From contig CAYTEO010000003.1 of the NCBI GenBank assembly GCA_964436825.1, positions 73,337 through 137,336 of the forward strand: a DNA stretch of 64,000 bases. Direction: 5' to 3'. The DNA comes from CAYTEO01 sp964436825. Lineage in GTDB: Bacteria > Krumholzibacteriota > Krumholzibacteriia > LZORAL124-64-63. The first letter of the stretch is position 1. Each line of letters starts with the position of its first letter. Both the position numbers and the translations under genes were made by a program. This document shows positions 1 through 10,076 of the stretch, one piece after another. The notes below the pieces were generated by a model that did no database searches, was not told where the DNA came from, and saw only the letters and a list, made by a program, of their open reading frames with translations.

Positions 1-3000
1 GAGGGTCAACTTCATGGTCCTGGCGTCGCCGCCGGAGACGGCGCGCAGGAAGTAGACGCCGCTCCCGAGACGGCGTCCCGCGTCGTCGCGCCCGTACCAG
101 GTCCAGCTGTGCCAGCCCGGCGTCGTCACACCGGCCTGGAGGCGCCGGACGCGTCGGCCGAGGACGTCGAAGATCCCGACCTCCAGCGGCACCGCAGTCC
201 CCTCGCCGGGGACGTACAGCTCGATGCGGGTGACCGGGTTGAACGGGTTCGGCACGGCCGGCCGGAGCGTCAGGGCGGCGGGTGGACGCGGTGTCTCGAC
301 CGCCGTCGTGCTGGGATGCCGGAAGACTCCGTCACGCGTGTTGCTGCCCCGGAACGTCGGCCAGGGGAGCTTCGTCCCGTCGACCGGGTACGGCATGTCC
401 CAGACGTGGACCAGGAAGTCCCAGCCGGCATAGACGATGTCGACGTCCCTGTCCCCGTCGAGGTCGCAGATGACCGGTGCGGGACGAATGGGACCGCCCA
501 GGGTCATGGGGAAGCCCTCCACGTAGGTCCCGTCGGCGTTCCAGGCATAGAGGTTGTTGGGGGTCTCGACGTTGCTGCCGCCGATCCCGAAGATGATGTC
601 CAGGCTGCCGTCGCCGTTGATGTCCCCCACGACGGGACTGGACTCCGAGTTGCCGGGCACGTACTGGGGCCAGCCCGGCAGCGCCTGCCCGCTGGTCCCG
701 CCCGCGATGTCGGTGTCGATGATGTAGACCAGTCCGGTGAAGGTGGTCGCGGCGGTGCCGTGGATCTCGACCGCCACGATCTCCAGTTCGCCGTCGTCGT
801 CGAAGTCGCCGACGGCGGGGCTGGGACAGGTCACATCGCCGTTGATGCTCTGCGCCTCGAACGGGATGGGGAATCCGGGGTAGTGCGTCCCGTCCGGCTC
901 CAGGACGTGGAGGGTGTCGTCCTCGGAGACGAAGACGATCTCCCAGGTCCCGTCGCCGTTCAGGTCGGCCACCGTCGGGCTGCACATGATGCTGCCGCCC
1001 CCGCCGGTGGCGTAGGGGAAGCCGGGAGGCTGGGTGGTGTCCGCCTTGAGGGCGTAGAGGTAGTTCTGCGCATTCCACCCGTAGCGGGTGCCGAAGATGA
1101 TCTCCCGCGCCCCGTCGCCGTCCAGGTCGAACAGCGCGGGGGAGCTGCGGTTCCACTCGGCCCACGGCAGCACGTCGCGGACGTAGAAGGGACCGTTGGT
1201 CGACGGGTCACCGTCGCCGTCGAGCAGCTCGGTGCCGTCCACGTGCCAGACCAGGGTCTGCCCGCCCAGGTTGTTGGCCACGATCTCGGGTTCACCGTCC
1301 CCGTCGACGTCGCCGATCGCCGGCGTCGCCCAGATCCAGTGGTTGCCCGTGGACTGGGGCCAGCCCGGCAGCTCGGTCCCGTCCCAGCGCAGCACGTGCA
1401 TCAGCCTGGCGTCGCGATCGGCGCAGACGATCTCGTCGCCGGGAACGCCGTCCAGGTCCGCCAGGGCGATCCCCATGGGCGTGAACGTCCCGTCCAGGTC
1501 GGTGATCGGACCGGCGGTCTGGGAGTCGTGGTCGCCGTCGAACAGCTCGTTGCCGCCGGCGTCGAAGACGTAGATCTCGTCGGCGGCGATGACGATGTCC
1601 AGGACGTGGTCGCCGTTGACGTCGCCGACGGCGCAGTGGCTGCTCGTCTCCACGGGCAGCGGCAGCGGGAAGTCGCCGGCCTCGGGCGGTGCCGTGCTCT
1701 CGGAGATCGGCTGCGACCAGAGTCCCTCGACCAGGGAGCTGTCGACGGCGGCGATGCGGTAGTAGTAGCGGCTCAGGGTCGCCAGGCCGTCGTCGGCGAA
1801 GTAGGCGATCCCCTCCAGCAGGTCGGCGTTGGCCCGCTGGTAGGGACCACCCTCGCTGGTGCTGCGGTAGACGTTGTACCCCCGGACATCGCCCGCCACC
1901 GGCGTCCAGCTCAGGGCGATGATGGTCGGTCCGAGCGACGTGTTCGCCGTGGGCTCTTCGGGCTGGGCCGGCGGTCGGATCTCGAAGTCGTGGCGGAAGG
2001 TCCGCCCCTCGGCGTCGGTCACCACGAACCAGGCCGACCGGTCCAGCGCGGTGTCGGCCACGGCGAGCGAGGCCATGGCCATCCCCGACGATTCCTGCAG
2101 CGTCGCGAGATCGGGGTAGGTGATCACCGAGTCGTAGATCGTCACGTTGGGATTGTCGCTGCGCAGCCTGGCCACCAGGCCGCCGGCGGTGCCGGCGCCG
2201 TAGTTCTTCAGCCAGAGCTGGATGGCGACCCGCTCTCCCGCGTCCAGGCCACCGTCCCCGTCACCGAAGTACTGGTCGTACCACGAGAGCGCGAACGGCA
2301 CGACCTCGGGGCCCACGACGGTCGCCGTCCAGGCGCTGGGCCACTGGTCCGCGCCGTCGCTGGCGACCCAGCGGAGGGTGACGAGCGTCCCGTCGGGCAC
2401 GTCGGCCGCCACCTGGACGAGAGCCGGATCCTGCGCCGTGGCGGTCCCCCCCGGCGAGACGTTGCCGACCACCAGGTTGGGGTCGGTCACCGTGATCCCG
2501 GCGGCGGTGCACGTCAGGAAGGCCGTCACGCCGACGGCGCCTCCTCCCCCCGTGTCCCGGAAGGTCGGCAGCAGGGCCACCGTCTCCCCGGCATCGATCC
2601 GTCCGTCGCCGTTCCCCTGGCTGCCCAGGGTCCCGTCGTCGACGACGGTGACCGCGTCGACGGCGAGGGTCGTTCCCGGCGAGACGACGGTGATCTCCCC
2701 CTCGGCGGGCTCGAGATTGTCCCCGACGACCGTCACGGAGAGGGTGCCCGGCGCCGCCAGCACGACGGGGATGGTCACCTGGCCGGCCGCGTCGGTCGTC
2801 CCGGTGGCGTAGACGCTGCCGGTCATGGCCAGGGTCACCAGGGCATCGGGAACGGGGGAGCCGCCGGCGGTGACCGTGACGCTGACGTCCTGTTCCCCCG
2901 TGTCCAGGGTCCCCGGCGCGGTGACCGCCACCGCCCGGGGAACGGTCGACCACAGGCGGAGGGCCGGATCGCCGAGGACGGTGTAGTTGAAGTAGGTCCA

Positions 3001-4866
3001 GCGCTCGAAGCTGCGGGCGTTGGCCTGGGCGAGCCACGGGAGCATCCCCGCCACGACGGTGTCTCCCAGGCGGAGGTTCTGCTCCTGGTAGAGCTGGCGG
3101 AAGAACTCGAACTGGAAGCTGTTGGCCGTCGTCGGGAAGGCCTCCCGGCTGGCCCCGATCGAGACGACCGACCCGCCCTGGTGATTCTGGATCATCCGCT
3201 CCATCAGGCACGAGTAGTCGAAGGCCGCCGACGCGCAGTTCAGGGCGTACATGACGAACGGGTGCGGGTTGACGAGGTTGTCGGCGTCGGCGACGGTGAA
3301 GTTGGCGTCGTTGACCTCCATGACGTAGAAGTACCCGTGGCCGATCTGGTCGACGATGTTGTAGTGGCCCGTGTCGATGCTGTCGATGACGGCCTGCCGC
3401 GTCTCGGGGACGGCCCCCGGGTAGAGCGGCACGCCCAGCGTGTCGGTGGCGGCCCAGGACTCGTACAGGCGGGCGGTCGTGACACCGGCGGGGACCAGCA
3501 GGCTGTCGTGGATGGACTCGGCGAAGTCGGCCCCGTCGAGGGTGGGCACACCCTCGTCGTCCTCGAACAGGACCTCCGCCGCGAACAGGAAGCGATTCGT
3601 CCAGTCGCTTCCCGCGGGTGCGCTCTCGTAGGCGATGACCTTGTCGACGAACGCCTGGGCATCGGCGACGTTGCTCACCGGCGCCCGGCCGCAGAAGACA
3701 TCGCTGGCGAGATCGACATCGTCACCCGGCGTGTAGACGCTCAGGTAGGGCTCGCCGAAGAGGTCGTCCCCGTCCGCGTTCCAGTTCCCGTCCAGACAGG
3801 AGTAATAGAGATCCGTCGGGATGTCGGTGTGTCCCCCGGGGGGGTAGAAGGTGCTGTAGGCGTACCGGGCGGGGATGATGTCGGTGTCCCCCCCCAGCAG
3901 GAGATACTCGATCCCCCAGCGCTCGTAGGCCTCCCGGATGAACATCCGGATGGTCTCCTGGAGATCGACACCCTGCCTGTAGTTCTCCCTGATCCACTCC
4001 ACCGTCACGACGACGGCGGGCAGCCCGTGGGCGGTGTGATAGTCCGCCAGGGACTGGAAGACGGGGGCCAGCTCGTCGCTGGTGACGATCAGGTAGCTCA
4101 CGGCGCTCCCGCTGAGGCTGGGCGTCTTGTCGGGGTCGAACCCGGTGTCGGCCTCCGGCACGATCTGCCCGTCGTCGCGGCGGTACCCGGGCAGGGCCTC
4201 GGGATTGGCCACGACGGAGCGCAGCAGCCGCTCGGTGCGCTCGCGCTCCCCGGGCACGAACCGGCGCCGGACGGCCATCCGGTCGACGGCGGGGACCCGG
4301 TCGCCGGTGATCGCCACCACGCGGTAGCGGGTCATGACCTCGAGAACGGGATGGTCGGCATCGACGTCCCCCACCACCCTGACGGGGAAGAGGGTCGCCC
4401 CGAGCAGACGATACCCACGGAAGGTGTGCACCCCGCCGAAACGTCCCCAGCGCGCCGGGAAGACCCCTTCTTGCGCCTGTTCCGTTCCCTCCCAGGTGAC
4501 GGGGACGCCGCGGGACGTCCGCTGGGCGAGCGCCAGCCCCAGCGGTGCCGGTGCCTTCAGTCGCACGACCTCGAGCGGGACGATCTCGATGTCGACGACC
4601 GGCAGTTCGGGATCGATCAGCAGCTCGAGATTGACCACGGGCAGGGCCGGCTTGCCGGTCTCGGCGAGCTGGTGGCCGCCCGCCAGGACGGGAACGACCC
4701 CGCCGCCGGGTGCGCGTTGCCAGGTGATCCCGTCGGCGGCGAAGGTGCCCTCGTGCAGGACGACGCCCGCGGCGGCAGCGCCGGAGATGGCAACGAGACC
4801 GGGCAGGACGAGCAGGGCGAGCAGGAGTCTGGAGCCGATACGGCGAGGATGGAATGACGAGTTCAT
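1..4866 (-). CDS. Secreted gingipain-type C25 cysteine protease with FG-GAP repeats (3' end cut by window edge)
   Basis: Predicted exported cysteine protease. The ATG at 4866 follows a GGGGGGAA ribosome site, and the frame is open through 1622 codons to the window edge. The last residues read ...TMKLTL, so probably only one to three residues are missing. Domains: signal peptide (about 10-31), propeptide-like N-terminus, caspase-fold C25 catalytic region (about 255-640) with catalytic dyad candidates His510 (in IGHG) and Cys544 (in LNCAS), Ig-like segments, fibronectin-III-like segment (about 975-1065), FG-GAP/VCBS beta-propeller repeats rich in DxDGDG (about 1070-1490), and a FlgD-like Ig C-terminus (about 1534-1622) ending in a GSGVYFLR motif. 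It is a tandem paralogue of the next upstream gene. The C-terminus resembles sorting or anchoring domains of FCB bacteria; the secretion route is inferred. Confidence 0.88.
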   Translation of the reverse strand, partial: MNSSFHPRRIGSRLLLALLVLPGLVAISGAAAAGVVLHEGTFAADGITWQRAPGGGVVPVLAGGHQLAETGKPALPVVNLELLIDPELPVVDIEIVPLEVVRLKAPAPLGLALAQRTSRGVPVTWEGTEQAQEGVFPARWGRFGGVHTFRGYRLLGATLFPVRVVGDVDADHPVLEVMTRYRVVAITGDRVPAVDRMAVRRRFVPGERERTERLLRSVVANPEALPGYRRDDGQIVPEADTGFDPDKTPSLSGSAVSYLIVTSDELAPVFQSLADYHTAHGLPAVVVTVEWIRENYRQGVDLQETIRMFIREAYERWGIEYLLLGGDTDIIPARYAYSTFYPPGGHTDIPTDLYYSCLDGNWNADGDDLFGEPYLSVYTPGDDVDLASDVFCGRAPVSNVADAQAFVDKVIAYESAPAGSDWTNRFLFAAEVLFEDDEGVPTLDGADFAESIHDSLLVPAGVTTARLYESWAATDTLGVPLYPGAVPETRQAVIDSIDTGHYNIVDQIGHGYFYVMEVNDANFTVADADNLVNPHPFVMYALNCASAAFDYSCLMERMIQNHQGGSVVSIGASREAFPTTANSFQFEFFRQLYQEQNLRLGDTVVAGMLPWLAQANARSFERWTYFNYTVLGDPALRLWSTVPRAVAVTAPGTLDTGEQDVSVTVTAGGSPVPDALVTLAMTGSVYATGTTDAAGQVTIPVVLAAPGTLSVTVVGDNLEPAEGEITVVSPGTTLAVDAVTVVDDGTLGSQGNGDGRIDAGETVALLPTFRDTGGGGAVGVTAFLTCTAAGITVTDPNLVVGNVSPGGTATAQDPALVQVAADVPDGTLVTLRWVASDGADQWPSAWTATVVGPEVVPFALSWYDQYFGDGDGGLDAGERVAIQLWLKNYGAGTAGGLVARLRSDNPNVTIYDSVITYPDLATLQESSGMAMASLAVADTALDRSAWFVVTDAEGRTFRHDFEIRPPAQPEEPTANTSLGPTIIALSWTPVAGDVRGYNVYRSTSEGGPYQRANADLLEGIAYFADDGLATLSRYYYRIAAVDSSLVEGLWSQPISESTAPPEAGDFPLPLPVETSSHCAVGDVNGDHVLDIVIAADEIYVFDAGGNELFDGDHDSQTAGPITDLDGTFTPMGIALADLDGVPGDEIVCADRDARLMHVLRWDGTELPGWPQSTGNHWIWATPAIGDVDGDGEPEIVANNLGGQTLVWHVDGTELLDGDGDPSTNGPFYVRDVLPWAEWNRSSPALFDLDGDGAREIIFGTRYGWNAQNYLYALKADTTQPPGFPYATGGGGSIMCSPTVADLNGDGTWEIVFVSEDDTLHVLEPDGTHYPGFPIPFEAQSINGDVTCPSPAVGDFDDDGELEIVAVEIHGTAATTFTGLVYIIDTDIAGGTSGQALPGWPQYVPGNSESSPVVGDINGDGSLDIIFGIGGSNVETPNNLYAWNADGTYVEGFPMTLGGPIRPAPVICDLDGDRDVDIVYAGWDFLVHVWDMPYPVDGTKLPWPTFRGSNTRDGVFRHPSTTAVETPRPPAALTLRPAVPNPFNPVTRIELYVPGEGTAVPLEVGIFDVLGRRVRRLQAGVTTPGWHSWTWYGRDDAGRRLGSGVYFLRAVSGGDARTMKLTL

Positions 4867-4994
4867 CGGTTGCTTCCCCCCGTGGACCGGTTGGCCACCG
4901 GCCGTTGTCGAAGACGATGTTCGCTGGCGTCCGCGGGATCGTCCCGGGACGGCGACCGTACCTTCTTGCGCGCGATCGTCGGAGTATGCGCCAT
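4863..4994 (-). other. Possible 43-codon leader ORF overlapping the protease start
   Basis: Within the roughly 200-base leader upstream of the first C25 protease, an ATG at 4994 opens a 43-codon frame. Its TGA stop overlaps the protease ATG in an ATGA junction. The product would be very basic, starting MAHTPTIARKK. No clear ribosome site precedes it. The exact stop-start overlap allows translational coupling, but in GC-rich DNA this could be chance. Confidence 0.2.
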
Positions 4995-5079
4995 AGCCAA
5001 GTGTTGCGGTCGTCCTCCCGGCGAGATGGAAAGAAGGATCGATGCACCGGCGACGGATGGCAGGCCACCGGGTTTGACC

Positions 5080-5108
5080 ATTATACGGGAACTCACACGG
5101 CCGGACAA
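5080..5108 (-). promoter_or_regulatory. Housekeeping-type promoter for the first C25 protease
   Basis: On the minus strand, TTGTCC (5108-5103), 17 bases, then a perfect TATAAT (5085-5080). Transcription would start near 5073, giving a leader of about 207 bases before the ATG at 4866. It lies in the 280-base gap between the two protease genes, so the downstream copy has its own promoter. Confidence 0.6.
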
Positions 5109-5146
5109 GGGGGTCTGCCCCTCTCCCGCCGCCGCGCGAGAAGCCG

Positions 5147-8100
5147 CTATCGGACCAGGACCATCCGCCCGGAGTCCTCTCCCACCGGCGTCACCAGCCG
5201 GTAGAGATAGACCCCGCTGGCCAGGGAACGGCCCCGGGCATCGTCCCCGCGCCAGCCGACCGTGTGGCGTCCGCCGGCAAGCTGTCCGTCGACGAGCGTA
5301 CGTACCAGCCGGCCGCCGAGATCGTAGATGGAGAGCTGGACGCGTCCCCGGAAGGAGGCGGGCAGTGCGAACTCGATGGTCGTGGCCGGATTGAACGGGT
5401 TGGGGTGGTTGCCGAGCAGGACCGGTCGTCCAGGTGGCACCGTCCCGTCGCTGCCGGTGATGGTCGGATCCTGCAGGCTGCCCGTTCGCTGGGCCGTGCC
5501 CTGGAAGGTGGGCCACGGCAGCAGTTCGGCTCCCGCCATGCCGGGCAGGTCCCAGACGTGAACGGCCAGTCCCCAGCCGGCATAGGCCAGCTCGATGTCG
5601 CCGTCTCCGTCCAGGTCGGCCAGGGCAGGCGTCGAGCGTCCCGGTCCCGCCAGGGACAGGGGGAACCCCTTGACGACCTGTCCGTCGCCCTGGAAACCGT
5701 AGATCAGGTTGGGAACGGCGTCGTCACCGCCCCCCACGGGGAAGATGATGTCCACCATCCCGTCGCCGGTGACGTCCCCCACGATGGGCGATGCCTCGGA
5801 GTTGCCCTCCAGCGACTGTGGCCAGCCGGCCAGCTCGACGCCGGTGCGGTCGATGACGTGCAGCTCCGACTCCATCTCCGAGATGGTGGACACGGCGACG
5901 ATGTCCAGGTCCCCGTCCCCGTCCACGTCGGCCAGCGCCGGCGAGGGGCAGGAGATCCCGTACTCCTTGTCGTTGGCCGTGAAGTGGATGGGGAAGGGCG
6001 GAACCTCCTTGCCCGCCGTGTCGACGACGTAGAGCAGGTCGTCCTCGGTGATGAAGACGATCTCCGGCTGCCCGTCCTGGTTCACGTCGCCGACCGCCGG
6101 CGAGCAGAGGACCTGGCCGCCGTAGCCCAGGTCGATGGGCCAGCCGGCCGGCTGGCTCCCGTCGGCGCGGAAGCCGTAGAGCCACTGGCTGGTCCAGGAG
6201 GTGATGCGCGTGGGGAAGACGATCTCCCGGATGCGATCACCGTCCAGGTCGACCAGGGCCGGCGAGGCGAAGCTGTACCACTCGCCCGGCGTGACGTGGA
6301 AGACGCCGCTGGTGGACGGGTCGTCGTCCCCGTCCAGCAGTTCCGTGCCGTCGGCGTGCCAGGCATAGGTGATCCCGTTGACGTTGGTGACGACGACCTC
6401 GGGGGAGCCGTCCCCGTCGACGTCACCGACGGTCGGCGCCGTCCAGCTCCAGTTGCTCATCTGGCGGGGCCAGCCCGGCGCGACCGTGCCATCGTGCTGG
6501 AAGACGTAGACGGACTTGTCGGTGCGACAGCAGGCGACGATCTCCAGGCCCGGATCGGCGGTCAGATCCCCCAGGGAGACGCCGGTGGGACTCCAGCTCT
6601 TCCCGCTGCCCGCCAGCGGGCCGACCGTCAGGGTGTCGTTGTCCCCGTCCCGCAGCTCCGTGCCGTCCCCGCGCCAGACGTAGATGGCGTCGGCGGCGGT
6701 GACGACCTCCGGGGCCCCGTCCCCGTCGATGTCGCCGACGGCGATATGGCTGGAGGTCTCCGCGCCCATGGCCTGCGGGAACCCGGCGATCTCCCCCGGC
6801 AGCGTGTCGACGAAGTAGGTGCTGGAGCGGCGTCCCAGCATCCCGGACGAGTCGACCGCGCAGATGCTGTAGAAGTAACGGGTCATGGGGGCCAGGCCGA
6901 CGTCGTGGTAGAAGGCGCTGGTGATGGGCCGGAGCGTCAGCTGGTCCCAGGGACCGTTGGGCAGCAGCGACCGGTAGACGTAGTAGCCGCGCAGCTCGTC
7001 GTCCTGCAGGGGGACCCAGGTCACCATCGCCTCCCCCGGCGCGGGGGCGGAGAACTCGCCCAGGGTGACCTGGTCCGGGCGGATCAGGTGGAAGCGGTGG
7101 GTCCAGCTGTGCCCCACCTCGTCGGTGATCTCCAGGACGGCCTCGAATATCGGGTCGATGGCGGCGAAGGAGACCAGGAACTCTCCTTCCATCTCCGCCG
7201 TCCCGAGGGAGGGAACCGCCTGCCAGGAGGCGTCGCCGGCGAAGATCGTCACGCCCAGGGAGGACTGGAGCTTCCCGGTCAGGGGCGTCGTGGCCCCCCA
7301 GCCCTCGTTGCGGACGGAGAAACTGACCCGGATCGGCTCGTTCGCCTCCGGCACGCCGTCGCCGTCGCCGTAGGGGTAGTCGTTCCAGGTCATCTGGTCG
7401 GCGACGATGCGCGGCGCGGTGACCGGGACGACCAGGGACTGGTGGTAGGCGATCTCGCCGGAGTCGCCGTCGAGTTCCAGGTGGAGGTCGGTCCTGTCCG
7501 GCCAGCTGGAGGGCAGCGAGACCAGGATGCCGCTGGACAGCAGCGAGACGGAGTCCCCCTTGGCGAGGGCGGGGACCCAGGCGTACGTGGACAGGATCTG
7601 CACCCCGTCCGGGGAAGCGATGGTGACCGACAGCGGGGACGACATGGCCGCGCCACCCACGTTGACCAGCGCCACGTCCAGGGCGACCGTCTCCCCCGAG
7701 TCGGCCCGTCCGTCGCCGTTGCCGACCGTGGAACCGGTTCCGTCGTCCCGGATGCCCAGCAGGACGGCCTGCAGGATGGGCGGCGCGCTGCTGACCGGCA
7801 GGGTCCGGACCACGGGGACCGCGTCGGGGGCGGTGACCGTCACCGTCACCGGCGCATCGCTGAGCAGGGTGAGGGGCAGGACGGCCTGGCCGGTCGCGTC
7901 GGTCAGGCCGTAGGCATAGGCCCCGTCCGGCTGGGAGGCGCAGACGGTGGCACCGGTCACCGGCAGGCCGTCCTCTCCGGTGACCGCCACCGGGAGATCG
8001 ACGGCGCCGGGAGCCAGGGTGTCGGGCAGCGAGACGACCAGCGGCGCGGGAGCACGACTCCAGACCTGCAGGCTGGGATCGCCGATCAGTTCCATCGTCA

Positions 8101-9943
8101 GGTGCGTCCAGCGCTCCACCGTGTTGCTGGCCGTGTTGGCCACGTAGTACTGCTTGCTCCGCTCGACGGCCTCGCCCAGCGTCCCGACACGCTCGTAGTA
8201 GATGGCCTGGAAGAAGATGCGCTGGTACTTCGACGCGGTCGTGGGGAACGCCGCCCGCGAGAGGCCGATCGAGGCGACGGCCCCACCGGCGGGGTTGGTG
8301 ACGAACCGCTCCAGGATGCAGTTGACGTCGATCGCCGCCGAGGCGCAGTTCAGGTTGTTCAGGATGAAGAGGTGGTCGTTGACCAGGGACGACGCGTCGG
8401 GAAGCTGGAGTGTCCCGTCGCCTACCGACATGTCGTAGAAGAACCCGTGGCCGATGTGGTTGACCAGCCCGTAGTTCCCGCTGTTCATGGCAGCCATCAC
8501 TCCGGACTTGGTCTCCTGGACGGAGCCGGGCCAGAGCTGGTAGGACTCGTAGTACCTGTCCGTCGTGACGGGCTGGCTCGCGAGGATGCTGGAGATGATC
8601 TCCTCGCTGTGCGCGGCGCCGTCGTCGGCGATCGTGTCGCCGGGGCTGTAGTCGCTGGGGAACAGCACCTCGCTCATGAACAGGATCCGACCCAGCCGAT
8701 CGTTCACGTCGTCCTGCTCGTAGGCCTGGACCTTCCCGGTGAAGACGTCGACCTCGGCCGGCGTGCGCACCGGGGCCCGCCCCACCAGCAGCTCCGCCTC
8801 CAGGTCGGCGCCGTCACCCTGGTCCCAGCTGCTGATGTAGGGCTCGCCGGGGACGGCGTCGTGGTCCGCGTTCCAGTCGCCGTCCAGGCCGGCGTAGTAG
8901 CAATCGGCGGGAATCTCGGTCCCCACGCCGGTGGGATAGAAGGAGCTGAAGAGCATCCGCGTGGGAACCACGTCCACGTCGCCGCCCAGCAGGACGAACT
9001 CGGTGCCCCAGAGGTTGTAGGCGTCGGTCAGGAACTCCCGGATGGTGGCCGGCAGGTCCTCGCCCATGGGATAGTGGTCGCGGATCCAGGAGATCGTCCG
9101 CACGACGGTGGGCACCCCGCGCGCCGTCTTGTGGTCGGCCAGCTGCTGGAAGGCCTCGGCCAGCTCGTCGGTGGTGACGATGACCATGCTCACCGGCGTC
9201 CCCTCCAGCGAGGGGGACGACGTCGGTGCGAAGGCGTCACCCGCCCAGCTCGTCAGTTCCGGCACCAGGTAGGCATCCAGGGCCTCGGGATTGACGATCC
9301 TGCCGTCGGCGAGCAGCTCGCGGGCCGGATCGCGGCGCCGGCGCCGGGGACGGGGGTGCGTGTCCGGGTCGTCCGCCAGCAGCACGGTGACACGGAACCG
9401 TTCGGCCAGGACCAGCTCGCCGCCGTCGTCGTCGCCTTCCCAGCGCGCCGGCAGCAGGCGCACGTGCGCCAGGGCGATCCCGTGGCGCCAGCCCGTCCCC
9501 AGCAGGCGTCCCCACGTACTGGTGTCGGGGGGCACGGCGACCACGCCCCCGTCGCCGGCGACCAGGGGCGCGATCCGGTGAGGTGGCGGCAGATCAGCCA
9601 GGCGACGGGGAGAAACCGGTTCGATCGACACGCCGCTGGCGATGGTGCCCGGGGGCAGGACGATGGTGACGTCGTGGGCGGGCAGATCCCAGCCGCCGAC
9701 ACCCTCGCGCGCGACGGCGCCGGGGAAGACGATCCGGGTCCGGCCGGCGGGGTCCTGTTCGATCCGCGCCGGGCCCGGCAGGGAGACGTCGTAGCCGAGC
9801 CGACGGCCGGTGGCCCCCAGGGACTCCCCGGCCGCCAGGAGCAACAGGACGATCAGGATAGCGACGCGACCGACCCTGGAAGGACAGGGGCGGGACTGCC
9901 ACGCCGGCTGGAAGCGGTCACGCGTTGTCGTTTTCAATGTCAC
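5147..9943 (-). CDS. Secreted gingipain-type C25 cysteine protease with FG-GAP repeats
   Basis: Paralogue of the neighbouring downstream protease, with the same architecture. A basic N-terminus precedes a hydrophobic signal segment (VAILIVLLLLAAG). The C25 catalytic domain has dyad candidates His499 (IGHG) and Cys533 (LNCAS), followed by Ig-like stretches, a fibronectin-III-like segment near 960-1050, FG-GAP/VCBS repeats (about 1068-1461) and a FlgD-like C-terminus from about 1514 ending LYRLVTPVGEDSG. About 1598 residues from the GTG at 9943. I preferred this start because a TTG at 9988 would put 43 residues before the hydrophobic core; neither start has a strong ribosome site. Likely extracellular or surface proteolysis of proteins for peptide nutrition. 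The family assignment is firm; substrate and secretion path are unknown. Confidence 0.88.
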   Translation of the reverse strand: MTLKTTTRDRFQPAWQSRPCPSRVGRVAILIVLLLLAAGESLGATGRRLGYDVSLPGPARIEQDPAGRTRIVFPGAVAREGVGGWDLPAHDVTIVLPPGTIASGVSIEPVSPRRLADLPPPHRIAPLVAGDGGVVAVPPDTSTWGRLLGTGWRHGIALAHVRLLPARWEGDDDGGELVLAERFRVTVLLADDPDTHPRPRRRRRDPARELLADGRIVNPEALDAYLVPELTSWAGDAFAPTSSPSLEGTPVSMVIVTTDELAEAFQQLADHKTARGVPTVVRTISWIRDHYPMGEDLPATIREFLTDAYNLWGTEFVLLGGDVDVVPTRMLFSSFYPTGVGTEIPADCYYAGLDGDWNADHDAVPGEPYISSWDQGDGADLEAELLVGRAPVRTPAEVDVFTGKVQAYEQDDVNDRLGRILFMSEVLFPSDYSPGDTIADDGAAHSEEIISSILASQPVTTDRYYESYQLWPGSVQETKSGVMAAMNSGNYGLVNHIGHGFFYDMSVGDGTLQLPDASSLVNDHLFILNNLNCASAAIDVNCILERFVTNPAGGAVASIGLSRAAFPTTASKYQRIFFQAIYYERVGTLGEAVERSKQYYVANTASNTVERWTHLTMELIGDPSLQVWSRAPAPLVVSLPDTLAPGAVDLPVAVTGEDGLPVTGATVCASQPDGAYAYGLTDATGQAVLPLTLLSDAPVTVTVTAPDAVPVVRTLPVSSAPPILQAVLLGIRDDGTGSTVGNGDGRADSGETVALDVALVNVGGAAMSSPLSVTIASPDGVQILSTYAWVPALAKGDSVSLLSSGILVSLPSSWPDRTDLHLELDGDSGEIAYHQSLVVPVTAPRIVADQMTWNDYPYGDGDGVPEANEPIRVSFSVRNEGWGATTPLTGKLQSSLGVTIFAGDASWQAVPSLGTAEMEGEFLVSFAAIDPIFEAVLEITDEVGHSWTHRFHLIRPDQVTLGEFSAPAPGEAMVTWVPLQDDELRGYYVYRSLLPNGPWDQLTLRPITSAFYHDVGLAPMTRYFYSICAVDSSGMLGRRSSTYFVDTLPGEIAGFPQAMGAETSSHIAVGDIDGDGAPEVVTAADAIYVWRGDGTELRDGDNDTLTVGPLAGSGKSWSPTGVSLGDLTADPGLEIVACCRTDKSVYVFQHDGTVAPGWPRQMSNWSWTAPTVGDVDGDGSPEVVVTNVNGITYAWHADGTELLDGDDDPSTSGVFHVTPGEWYSFASPALVDLDGDRIREIVFPTRITSWTSQWLYGFRADGSQPAGWPIDLGYGGQVLCSPAVGDVNQDGQPEIVFITEDDLLYVVDTAGKEVPPFPIHFTANDKEYGISCPSPALADVDGDGDLDIVAVSTISEMESELHVIDRTGVELAGWPQSLEGNSEASPIVGDVTGDGMVDIIFPVGGGDDAVPNLIYGFQGDGQVVKGFPLSLAGPGRSTPALADLDGDGDIELAYAGWGLAVHVWDLPGMAGAELLPWPTFQGTAQRTGSLQDPTITGSDGTVPPGRPVLLGNHPNPFNPATTIEFALPASFRGRVQLSIYDLGGRLVRTLVDGQLAGGRHTVGWRGDDARGRSLASGVYLYRLVTPVGEDSGRMVLVR

Positions 9944-10047
9944 GGGCCTTGTCGACCGGCCTGCTGGCCGGGGCGAGGTGTCCTCCAAGCCCCCCTGTGG
10001 CTGTTACCAGCTCCGGGCAGTCTCCCTCCACCCGACTGGAGACCATG

Positions 10048-10076
10048 ATCCTAACATACGGTCAACTCGACGTCAA
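10048..10076 (-). promoter_or_regulatory. Housekeeping-type promoter for the second C25 protease
   Basis: On the minus strand, TTGACG (10076-10071), 17 bases, TAGGAT (10053-10048). The -35 box overlaps the last codons of the upstream deacetylase-like gene. Transcription would start near 10041, 53 bases before the TTG at 9988 and 98 bases before the GTG at 9943. Confidence 0.6.

Noticed and set aside
109..4857. A 1582-codon open frame on the plus strand opposite the first protease
   Set aside because: It is a GC-bias shadow: the translation is Arg/Gly/Asp/Val-rich without any domain, while the minus strand shows a signal peptide, C25 catalytic motifs and repeats. The same holds for the long plus-strand frame opposite the second protease.
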